The notes beneath the pieces are model-generated. The model did no database searches, was not told where the DNA came from, and saw only the letters and a program-made list of their open reading frames with translations. Below are positions 34,755 through 42,271 of a stretch of DNA of 64,000 bases, in pieces. How positions within the stretch are numbered: the stretch's first letter is position 1; every line of letters begins with the position of its first letter. The position numbers and the translations under genes were made by a program. This DNA comes from an uncultured Chitinophaga sp. (GTDB lineage: Bacteria > Bacteroidota > Bacteroidia > Chitinophagales > Chitinophagaceae): contig NZ_CALEJS010000010.1 in the NCBI RefSeq assembly GCF_937898475.1, positions 297,044-361,043 of the forward strand, in the 5' to 3' direction.

Positions 34755-35891
34755 ATGAACGAAGTTTACATCACAAGGCTATCTAAATTCCTGCCCAACG
34801 AACCGGTTGGAAACGACGAAATTGAAGGTATACTGGGTATGGTCAATGGAAAGCCATCCCGTGCAAGGCACATGGTCTTGGGTAGTAACAAGATCAAGAC
34901 CCGCTATTATGCACTGGATAAGAACGGTAACCCCACCCATACAAATGCTCAACTGACTGCTGCAGCCATCAAAGGGCTGTTCAACGATACCTTTCCCATC
35001 AGCCAGCTGCAGCTGCTGGCTTGCGGCACTAGTTCTCCCGACCAGCTGCTGCCCAACCACGCTGCCATGGTACACGGTTTGCTGAAGTGTCAGCCGGTAG
35101 AGCTGGTCTCTACCTCCGGCGCCTGCGCCGCAGGTATGCAGGCGCTCAAGTACGCTTACATGTCTATCAAATGCGGCAATACCAGCAATGCGGTCTGCTC
35201 AGGGTCTGAAAGGATCTCCGGCGCCATGCTGGCCACCAAATTTGAGCCCGAAACAGAGAACCTGAAAAGTCTGAGCGAGAACCCGATACTGGCTTTTGAA
35301 AAGGACTTTCTCCGCTGGATGCTCTCAGACGGCGCCTGTGCGGCCCTGCTGCAGGACAAGCCCAATGAGAACGGTCTTTCCCTGCGGGTGAACTGGGTGG
35401 AGATCGCCTCCTTTGCACATGAGCTGGAAACCTGCATGTATGCCGGCGCCGTGAAAGACGAGCATGGAGATACCAAAGGCTGGTGGGATATGCTGCCGGA
35501 AGAGTGGATACAGCAGAGCGTTTTTGCCCTGAAGCAGGATACCCGCATACTGGCGAAAAATATTGTGCCTTCCGGCGCCAGGATGTGGAAACAACTGGTA
35601 GAGCGCTACCAGCTCAATATTGATGAGCTGGATTATTTTCTGCCGCATCTGTCCTCAGAATTCTTCCGGCCCAGGATAGATGAGGAGATTGCACGGCTGG
35701 GAGTGCCTATCCCGCAGGAAAAATGGTTCACCAATCTTACCTGGGTAGGCAATGTGGGCACCGCTTCTCCCTACCTCATGCTGGAAGAGCTGATGAATAC
35801 CGGCAGGCTGAAAAAGGGCCAGCAGATCATGATGATGGTGCCCGAAAGCGCCCGCTTCTCGTACGCCTATGCCCATCTGACCGTAGTATGA
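34755..35891 (+). CDS. darB: DarB-type ketosynthase III (dialkylresorcinol ring formation)
   Basis: 378 residues with a KASIII fold. The triad is visible: Cys in VSTSGACAAGMQAL (C124), His in DYFLPHLSSEF and Asn in WVGNVGTASPYLML. In the Dar pathway this enzyme condenses a beta-ketoacyl and another acyl thioester and cyclises them. The 117-bp gap after darA holds a GGCATG/CATGCC inverted repeat (34683-34709) and a repeated GCGCTGG (34672-34678, 34712-34718), but no terminator T-run. Co-transcription is therefore still likely. It is cytosolic. Confidence 0.87.
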   Translation: MNEVYITRLSKFLPNEPVGNDEIEGILGMVNGKPSRARHMVLGSNKIKTRYYALDKNGNPTHTNAQLTAAAIKGLFNDTFPISQLQLLACGTSSPDQLLPNHAAMVHGLLKCQPVELVSTSGACAAGMQALKYAYMSIKCGNTSNAVCSGSERISGAMLATKFEPETENLKSLSENPILAFEKDFLRWMLSDGACAALLQDKPNENGLSLRVNWVEIASFAHELETCMYAGAVKDEHGDTKGWWDMLPEEWIQQSVFALKQDTRILAKNIVPSGARMWKQLVERYQLNIDELDYFLPHLSSEFFRPRIDEEIARLGVPIPQEKWFTNLTWVGNVGTASPYLMLEELMNTGRLKKGQQIMMMVPESARFSYAYAHLTVV

Positions 35892-35923
35892 TTTCTTTAA
35901 CTTGCATATTATAAAACATCCGG

Positions 35924-36322
35924 ATGAAGAAAGATGAAGTGCCGCAGGATGGCAATAACATGCATAACGGGGTTGTAAAACAACTCTTCTACGCGGTAGA
36001 CGATAGTGGTAAATACACCCAGGTGCCCAGCGTTGGCTGGGAGCCCGAGAATATTGCCATGGCCCAGGCCTGGGAGGATGTGAATGAGAAAGTGGAAAAG
36101 GCCCGCCAGCGGGTATTGGCCGGTGAAACCAGTCCCATAGCCTATTATATGGAAAAACAGCTCATGAACGTTTCGCTGCTGGCCCGCTATGTAGGCAAGT
36201 TCCAGTGGCAGGTGAAACGCCACATGAAACCCGCGGTGTTTAACCGCTTAAGTGAAAGGATGCTGCACCGTTATGCAGCCGCCTTCAAAATATCAGTGCA
36301 GGAGCTGAAGCAAGTAAAGTAA
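35924..36322 (+). CDS. Small protein with HTH-like C-terminus in the dar operon
   Basis: 132 residues, no named family recognised. The N-terminal half is charged (GKYTQVPSVGWEPENIAMAQ) with a helix EKVEKARQRVLAGETSPIAY. The C-terminal 60 residues read like an XRE-type helix-turn-helix: MEKQLMNVSLLARYVGKFQW, then RLSERMLHRYAAAFKISVQELKQ. This resembles the ending of Cro/CI folds. It lies 32 bp after darB and 8 bp before the BtrH-like gene. A local regulator is possible, or a helical scaffold protein. Confidence 0.7.
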   Translation: MKKDEVPQDGNNMHNGVVKQLFYAVDDSGKYTQVPSVGWEPENIAMAQAWEDVNEKVEKARQRVLAGETSPIAYYMEKQLMNVSLLARYVGKFQWQVKRHMKPAVFNRLSERMLHRYAAAFKISVQELKQVK

Positions 36323-36330
36323 TTGTTGTA

Positions 36331-37335
36331 ATGAGCGAGATACAATTTAACCATGTCCAGACAGCACATTGTGAGAGTGGCGTTATATCCAACCTGTTCC
36401 GGCATTATGGTCTTTCTATAAGTGAACCGATGGCTTTTGGCATCGGCGCAGGCATTTTCTTCGGGCACCTGCCTTTTCTGAAGGTGCACGGCGTGCCCGG
36501 TACCACCTACCGCATATGGCCCGGCGCCATTTTTCAGCGCGTATGCAAACGCCTGGGCGCCAGCATGCAGTGGCAGCGGTTTTCCAGTCCTGAAAAAGCC
36601 ATGCAGGAGCTGGATAACGTGATTGGCCGCGGCATCCCCGTTGGGGTATTGTCCAGCGTGTACTACCTGCCTTATTTTCCACCGTCCTACCGTTTTCATT
36701 TTAATGCACATAACCTGGTGATCTATGGCAAGCACGAAGGCAACTATCTTGTCAGCGATCCCGTAATGGATACCGTTACCGAAATAGACCCGGTAAGCCT
36801 GGCAGCAGCACGTTTTGCAAAAGGCTTCCCGGAGCCGAAAGGGAAAATGTACTATCCCCTGCAGGTGCCCCAATCGGTGTCATGGGAAAAGCCCATCCGC
36901 CAGGGCATAGATCAGGCCTGTCATTATATGCTCAAGATCCCGTTCTCACCCTTCGGCGTAAAGGGCATCCGCTTCCTGGCCAAACGCCTGGCGCACTACC
37001 CTGAGAAAGTAGGAGAGAGAAGATCGGTGCTCTACCTGGGCAACATCATCCGGATGCAGGAGGAGATAGGTACCGGCGGCGCAGGTTTCCGTTTTATCTA
37101 CGCGGCCTTCCTGCAGGAGGCGGCAGAACTGCTCAACAACCGTGAGCTGGCCAGGCTTTCGCAGGAACTCACCCGCATTGGTGATCTCTGGCGCAACTTT
37201 GCCTTCAACGCAGGCCGGGTGTGCAAGAACCGTGCAGTGAATAATGTATCCTACCACGAACTGAGCGAAATGCTGATGCAATGTGCCGCTGCAGAAGAGA
37301 TATTTTTTAAGGAATTGTCAAGAGTTAAAATATAA
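36331..37335 (+). CDS. BtrH N-terminal domain acyltransferase-like protein
   Basis: 334 residues. The N-terminal half (about 8-150) is the BtrH/C39-papain-like fold with a Cys-His-Asp set: QTAHCESGVI (C14), NAHNLVIYG (H127) and VSDPVMD (D143). The remaining helical half (LKIPFSPFGVKGI onward) is family-specific. In butirosin biosynthesis BtrH transfers an acyl group from an acyl-carrier protein to an amino group. This gene lies in an operon with an ACP, a ketosynthase pair and resorcinol enzymes. Acyl transfer from ACP onto the resorcinol hydroxyl is a plausible job, inferred and unproven. The ABC ATPase gene starts 16 bp later. Confidence 0.82.
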   Translation: MSEIQFNHVQTAHCESGVISNLFRHYGLSISEPMAFGIGAGIFFGHLPFLKVHGVPGTTYRIWPGAIFQRVCKRLGASMQWQRFSSPEKAMQELDNVIGRGIPVGVLSSVYYLPYFPPSYRFHFNAHNLVIYGKHEGNYLVSDPVMDTVTEIDPVSLAAARFAKGFPEPKGKMYYPLQVPQSVSWEKPIRQGIDQACHYMLKIPFSPFGVKGIRFLAKRLAHYPEKVGERRSVLYLGNIIRMQEEIGTGGAGFRFIYAAFLQEAAELLNNRELARLSQELTRIGDLWRNFAFNAGRVCKNRAVNNVSYHELSEMLMQCAAAEEIFFKELSRVKI

Positions 37336-37351
37336 GAGGACTAAACGCAAC

Positions 37352-38092
37352 ATGATCGCCGTACAAGACCTGCATAAAACCTTTAAAGGCGCCTGGGAAC
37401 CATCGCTCAGCGGACTGTCATTCAGTTTTCCGGAAGGCAGTATTGCAGGCTTGCTGGGCCCGAATGGCGCGGGTAAAACCACTACCATTTCTGTTATCTG
37501 CGGCCTGGTGAAGGCTGACGGCGGACTGGTAAAAGTGTTCAACCTGCCGCAGGACGCCGCCCATCGCGAAACCATCAAAAGAATGATCGGTATCGTGCCG
37601 CAGCAGATCGCTCTCTTTCCACAGCTTACCGCCCGTGAGAACTTGGTATACTTCGGCAATCTCTATGGCCTGAAAGGAAAGCCCCTGCGGGATAAAATAG
37701 AACGATACCTGGAACGATTCGGCCTGGAGAAGAACGGCAATAAAGAGATCCATAAATTTTCAGGCGGCATGAAAAGGCGTACCAATATCATTGCCGCCCT
37801 GCTGCATGACCCGAAACTGCTGATACTGGACGAGCCCACCGCCGGTGTGGACGTTCAGTCCCGCAGCATGATCCTGGACTTTCTGCGCGATTATAACAGC
37901 CAGGGGGTAAGTATCCTTTATACCTCCCACCTGCTGGAGGAAGCGCAAAGCCTCTGCTCGGTAGTGGCCGTGATAGACGAAGGGAAACTGGTGTTACAGG
38001 GACAACCAGGCGCATTGATACAACAGCATCCGGATTGCCGCAACCTGGAAGATGTATTCCTGCATTACACAGGTCATGCGGTGAGAGATTAA
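37352..38092 (+). CDS. ABC transporter ATP-binding protein (ABC-2 exporter type)
   Basis: 246 residues from MIAVQDLHKTFKG. The in-frame ATG at 37283 lies within the previous gene and is rejected. Walker A GLLGPNGAGKTTT, Q-loop IVPQQIALFP, signature KFSGGMKRRTNII, Walker B LLILDEPTAGVD and the switch His in YTSHLLEEA are all intact. It resembles CcmA/DrrA-type exporters. The partner permease follows after 7 bp. In a lipid-pigment operon the likely cargo is a dialkylresorcinol, polyene or glycolipid precursor crossing the inner membrane (inference). Confidence 0.92.
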   Translation: MIAVQDLHKTFKGAWEPSLSGLSFSFPEGSIAGLLGPNGAGKTTTISVICGLVKADGGLVKVFNLPQDAAHRETIKRMIGIVPQQIALFPQLTARENLVYFGNLYGLKGKPLRDKIERYLERFGLEKNGNKEIHKFSGGMKRRTNIIAALLHDPKLLILDEPTAGVDVQSRSMILDFLRDYNSQGVSILYTSHLLEEAQSLCSVVAVIDEGKLVLQGQPGALIQQHPDCRNLEDVFLHYTGHAVRD

Positions 38093-38099
38093 TTACATT

Positions 38100-39389
38100 A
38101 TGTTACGACTACTGGCTACCATAAAGAAAGAATGGCTGTTGCTCAAAAGGGACAGAACCGGGCTGGCGCTCTTATTTTTTATGCCCCTGGTATTGATCAC
38201 CGTGATGGCGCTGGTAGAAGACGCGCCCTTCCGTGATTTCCAGGAACTGAAATTTGATGTGCTGACGGTGGATAATGACCAGGGCCGTCTTGCCCGTTAT
38301 GTGAAAGAAGGACTGGAACGCACGGGGCAGTTCAACATTGTTGATTCGCTGGATGGCAAGCCGGTAACGCTGGAACAGGCGCAGCGCCTGGTGAATGATG
38401 GCGACTATAAAATATGTATCCTCATCCCGAAGGGTGCCACCGCGGCCATTGTAAGCAATGCCAACAAGGTGGTGAATGAAATTTCCAGCCGCGTAGGCAT
38501 GCCTGCCACGCTGCCGGTGAAACAGCGGGATGATACGGTGAATGTGGTGATCTATTTTGACCCTGCTGTAAAGAAAGCCTTCAAAAGCGGCATACACCAG
38601 GCCCTGGATAATTTCCTGACCCAGGTGGAAGCCGGTATGCTGATGGAGCGGGTACAACGGCAGCTTCGTAGCAAAGATTCCACAGCTGCGGCAGATTCAT
38701 TGCCCATACAGCTGAAGGCAGTTGGACTGGAAGAAAAGGCCAGCGGCCCTACCAAGGAGTTCAAAGGCATTTACAGCTCCGTACAGCACAATGTTCCCGC
38801 CTGGACTATCTTCGCCATGTTCTTCATCGTGATTCCCATTGCCGGTAACATGATCCGTGAAAGAGGCGATGGCAGCCTGGAGCGCATGAAGCTTATACCC
38901 GGCTCTTACCTGGCCGTACTGGCGGGAAAGATGCTGTTCTTTGTGGCCGTGTGCGTGCTGCAGTTCTACCTGATGACACTGGTAGGCATTTACCTGATGC
39001 CTTTGCTGGATCTGCCCCGCCTGGTGCTGGGGCCCAGTCAAATTTCCGCCTTTGTTATTGCCGTGGCCATTGGACTGGCAGCCACATCCTATGGCATACT
39101 TATTGGCACTGTTTTTAAAACGCCCAACCAGGCGTTGAATTTTGGCGCCATCTCCATTGTGATCCTTTCTGCCATTGGCGGTATATGGGTTCCACTGGAA
39201 GTAATGCCGCCGCACATGCAGTTCGTTGGTCATTTATCACCGCTGAACTGGGGACTGGAAGCCATTAATAACATCTACCTGCGGAATGCGGGCATCGCAC
39301 ATATATGGGACAATGCGCTTAAACTGCTGCTGCTTTGCGCCGCCATGCTGCTGGTAGCAGCGCGGGTAGAGAAAAAACGGATGGGGTAA
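38100..39389 (+). CDS. ABC-2 type transporter permease
   Basis: 429 residues. One N-terminal membrane segment (about 20-37, GLALLFFMPLVLITVMALV) is followed by a large extracytoplasmic domain (about 40-225) and five further segments (about 233-425). The latter include AWTIFAMFFIVIPIAGNMIR and the ABC-2 motif RERGDGSLERMKLIPGS, with GGIWVPLEVMPPHMQFVGHL near the end. This is the YhgE/DrrB-like layout of lipid and drug exporters. It pairs with the ATPase 7 bp upstream. A 69-bp gap separates it from the ACP gene. Confidence 0.9.
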   Translation: MLRLLATIKKEWLLLKRDRTGLALLFFMPLVLITVMALVEDAPFRDFQELKFDVLTVDNDQGRLARYVKEGLERTGQFNIVDSLDGKPVTLEQAQRLVNDGDYKICILIPKGATAAIVSNANKVVNEISSRVGMPATLPVKQRDDTVNVVIYFDPAVKKAFKSGIHQALDNFLTQVEAGMLMERVQRQLRSKDSTAAADSLPIQLKAVGLEEKASGPTKEFKGIYSSVQHNVPAWTIFAMFFIVIPIAGNMIRERGDGSLERMKLIPGSYLAVLAGKMLFFVAVCVLQFYLMTLVGIYLMPLLDLPRLVLGPSQISAFVIAVAIGLAATSYGILIGTVFKTPNQALNFGAISIVILSAIGGIWVPLEVMPPHMQFVGHLSPLNWGLEAINNIYLRNAGIAHIWDNALKLLLLCAAMLLVAARVEKKRMG

Positions 39390-39458
39390 CCGCAGGCGGT
39401 AACCAATTCAAATATTTTCTAATCAATTGTAAAACTGTATTTTTACCCCCACCTAATT

Positions 39459-39716
39459 ATGGAAGCATTAAAACAAACGCTCAAACAACAAATCATAGAA
39501 GCATTAAATCTCCAGGATACCAAACCGGAAGATATAGACGACAAAGCTCCTTTATTTGGTGAAGGGCTGGGATTGGACAGCATCGATTCCCTGGAACTGA
39601 TGGTGCTGCTGGAAAGACATTACCAGATCAAGGTGGAAGACCCCCGTGAAGGAAGAAAGATATTACAGTCTGTACAATCCATGGCGGAGTTCATACAATC
39701 TAAACAACCTGCATAA
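39459..39716 (+). CDS. Acyl carrier protein
   Basis: 85 residues. The phosphopantetheine-attachment Ser is S41 in GLGLDSIDSLELMVLLE, and the flanking helices and acidic surface fit an ACP. The DSID form, rather than DSLD, is common in secondary-metabolism and aryl-polyene ACPs. It lies directly before the ketosynthase pair, so it is the likely carrier for chain elongation and perhaps the donor for the BtrH-like transferase. The housekeeping AcpP is expected elsewhere. Confidence 0.93.
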   Translation: MEALKQTLKQQIIEALNLQDTKPEDIDDKAPLFGEGLGLDSIDSLELMVLLERHYQIKVEDPREGRKILQSVQSMAEFIQSKQPA

Positions 39717-39730
39717 GATAAGGGCAGATC

Positions 39731-40945
39731 ATGGCGGAACGCGTGCTAATAACGGGAATGGGAATGATCACTGCCATTGGTGAAACAGTAACTGCCAACC
39801 TTCACAGTCTTACCCATCAACACAGCGGCCTGGGTTTTACACGGTTCATTGATACCATCTATAAAGAGGTGCTGCCCGTGGCCGAAGTAAAATACAGCAA
39901 CGAGGAACTGGCCCGAATGGCCGGTGTACCAGGCCAACCCGGATATACCCGCACCTCCCTGCTGGGGCTCATCGCCATACAGGAAGCCCTGCAACAGGCC
40001 GGTATCCGGGATATGCAGCAGGAGCCCACCGGCTTTATCAACGCCTCTACCGTAGGAGGCATGTGCGATACGGAAAAAGTCTACTTTGATATTATAGACC
40101 CGGAGAAGGAAGGCGACTTCCTCCGCTATATTGATACCCTGGATTGTGCCGACTGCACCCAGCGCATTGCAGACAGAACAGGGATCAACGGCTTTGTCAC
40201 CACCATCAGTACAGCCTGCTCCTCATCCGCCAATGCATTGATGTATGGCGCCCGCCTCATTAAACAGGGCCTGGCCCGGCGCGTGATCTGCGGGGGAACA
40301 GAAGCCCTTACCAGTTTTACCATCAACGGGTTCAACTCCCTGAAGAATATTGACAAACAAGCCTGCCGGCCCTTTGACCACAACCGTAACGGTTTGAACC
40401 TGGGCGAAGGGGCTGCTTACCTGGTGCTGGAAAGCGAAAGCCTGGTAAAGCAGCACGGCAGCCGGGTACTGGCAGAGCTGAGCGGATACTGCAACAGCAA
40501 TGAGGCATTCCATCCTACCGCTCCGTCGCCGGAAGGCGATGGCGCCTACACCGCTATGAAAGAGGCCCTGGCCATGAGCGGCCGCAGCATAGACCAGGTA
40601 CAGTATGTAAACGTACATGGTACGGCCACCTGGCCCAATGATCTTTCGGAAGGCCGCGCACTGGAACGCCTCTTTGGCAGCGAGGTACCGCCCTTCAGTT
40701 CTACCAAACCTTTTACGGGCCATGCCCTGGCCGCAGCAGGGGCTATTGAAGCTATTTATTCCGTTCTGGCTATTCAGCACCGGCTCATATTCCCGAATCT
40801 TAATTTTGCCGAGAAGATGGAAGAGCTGTCAATTGTGCCGGAAACACGGCTGCTGGAAGAACAGGCCGTCACAACGGTTATCTCTAACTCTTTTGGCTTT
40901 GGCGGCAACAACGCCTCCCTGGTGATCAGCAAATATGAAGGCTAA
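39731..40945 (+). CDS. Beta-ketoacyl-ACP synthase II type, chain-elongating ketosynthase
   Basis: 404 residues. The complete Cys-His-His triad is present: C163 in TTISTACSSSANAL, H296 in VNVHGTATWPND and H331 in KPFTGHALAAAGA. The N-terminal VLITGMGMITAIGE and C-terminal ISNSFGFGGNNASLV are classic. By context it is the elongating member of an aryl-polyene-type KS/CLF pair. Its stop overlaps the next gene by 11 bp, which implies coupled synthesis of two subunits. It starts 14 bp after the ACP stop. Confidence 0.92.
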   Translation: MAERVLITGMGMITAIGETVTANLHSLTHQHSGLGFTRFIDTIYKEVLPVAEVKYSNEELARMAGVPGQPGYTRTSLLGLIAIQEALQQAGIRDMQQEPTGFINASTVGGMCDTEKVYFDIIDPEKEGDFLRYIDTLDCADCTQRIADRTGINGFVTTISTACSSSANALMYGARLIKQGLARRVICGGTEALTSFTINGFNSLKNIDKQACRPFDHNRNGLNLGEGAAYLVLESESLVKQHGSRVLAELSGYCNSNEAFHPTAPSPEGDGAYTAMKEALAMSGRSIDQVQYVNVHGTATWPNDLSEGRALERLFGSEVPPFSSTKPFTGHALAAAGAIEAIYSVLAIQHRLIFPNLNFAEKMEELSIVPETRLLEEQAVTTVISNSFGFGGNNASLVISKYEG

Positions 40946-41999
40946 TTGTTACATACAAGGTATGGCGGCTATCACTCCCCAGCATTCATTTGAGGGAGAC
41001 CTTTTTGCACAGCCGCTGCGCAGTAATACCGGCAACCTGCTCCAGGTAACTGAGCCGGATTATAAGGCCTTTATTCCGCCTAACAGCCTGCGCCGCATGA
41101 GCCGTCTGCTGAAAATGGGCCTTACCGCTGCACAGCAGTGTTTGCGGGACAGTAGCCTGGGTGTTCCGGGCGCCATCATTACAGGTACGGGTAAAGGCAG
41201 CCTGCAGGACACAGAACGTTTCCTGAAAGATATCCGCCAGTACGGTGAGAAGGCCCTGAACCCAACGCCTTTTATCCAATCCACCTACAATGCGGTGAAC
41301 GGGATGATTGCCGTGGCACAGCAGTGTACCACCTATAACAATACGTTTGTGCACCGCGGCTTTTCATTTGAGCATGCCCTGCTGGATAGTATCCTGCAGT
41401 TACAGGAAGGCGCTCCCCATACGCTCACCGGTGCGCTAGATGAAATGTCGGAAGAGCATTTCTATATAAAGTCACGTATCGGGTACTGGAAAAAGGAGCC
41501 GGTGGATAATGTGCAGTTATACAATACGCTGTCGCCCGGGACAATAGCAGGAGAGGGGGCCGTGTTCTTTTCACTGTCTGCAACGCCAACAGCGCATACC
41601 TATGCCCATATAACGGGACTTAAACTGCTATACAAGCCTGCTGTTGCGGGAATTTCTGCGGGATTATCCGCCTTTCTGCAGGAGCAGCAGTTAGCTGTTG
41701 AAGACATCAGCCTGGTGATCACCGGGCGTAATGGCGATAGTAATTTCGAGCATTTTTATACAGAGCTGGATAAGGTGCTGGGGACTGTCCCCCAGCTACC
41801 ATTTAAACATCTTTGTGGTGAGTATGAAACTTCCGGCGCTTTTGCCGTATGGCTGGCGGCACATATCATGAAGGCGCAGCAGCTGCCGCAGCAGTGGTTC
41901 CCGATGCAGGCAGACTTTCCTGCAGCAGGTTTCCAGCGTATACTGATCTATAATCATTTCTTTGGAGAACAGCATACGTTTGTATTGCTGGAGCGGTAG
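40935..41999 (+). CDS. Ketosynthase-like chain-length-factor homologue, catalytic residues lost
   Basis: 354 residues, about 50 shorter than its partner. The ketosynthase fold is recognisable (CYIQGMAAITPQHSFEGD at the start, GVPGAIITGTGKGSLQDTER, and GDSNFEHFYTELD near the end). All three catalytic positions are changed. The Cys site reads VHRGFSFEHALL (Gly or Phe near 142-143). The first His site reads VITGRNGDSNFEH. The second reads HLCGEYETSGAFA, with Glu for His. It overlaps the active ketosynthase by 11 bp. This is the pattern of a chain length factor paired with an active KS, as in aryl-polyene and type II polyketide systems. It is the last gene of the operon. Confidence 0.82.
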   Translation: MKANCYIQGMAAITPQHSFEGDLFAQPLRSNTGNLLQVTEPDYKAFIPPNSLRRMSRLLKMGLTAAQQCLRDSSLGVPGAIITGTGKGSLQDTERFLKDIRQYGEKALNPTPFIQSTYNAVNGMIAVAQQCTTYNNTFVHRGFSFEHALLDSILQLQEGAPHTLTGALDEMSEEHFYIKSRIGYWKKEPVDNVQLYNTLSPGTIAGEGAVFFSLSATPTAHTYAHITGLKLLYKPAVAGISAGLSAFLQEQQLAVEDISLVITGRNGDSNFEHFYTELDKVLGTVPQLPFKHLCGEYETSGAFAVWLAAHIMKAQQLPQQWFPMQADFPAAGFQRILIYNHFFGEQHTFVLLER

Positions 42000-42271
42000 C
42001 CCCCAGCCTTGTCACCGGAGGCAGACGCGCCGCGCAACCATGTAAACTCCCACCGGCAGGCGGGACTTCCTTCCACCGTACCCCCCGGACTTCCCTGGCG
42101 GACCTGCAAAACCAATACAATTTAAACCCTCATCAAGTCCACCTCATGTCCACCTTACATCCACCCCATCCTCTGTTCTACAAAGGATTTACTTGCCGTT
42201 TACCCGCCGAATGCCTTTGGGGTTAATTTAATACCATTGCTGTGAAAGCTTAGTGATAGTGCTGTAAGTGC
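42000..42271. other. 272-bp non-coding region between convergent genes
   Basis: No gene. It contains three 11-bp units of the type ATGTCCACCTT at 42135-42167, and C-rich stretches before it. No clear terminator with a T-run was found for either flanking gene. Confidence 0.6.

Noticed and set aside
33720..41999. Complete flexirubin cluster
   Set aside because: No reductase, dehydratase, aryl starter or glycosyltransferase genes are present, so only part of such a pathway is supported here.
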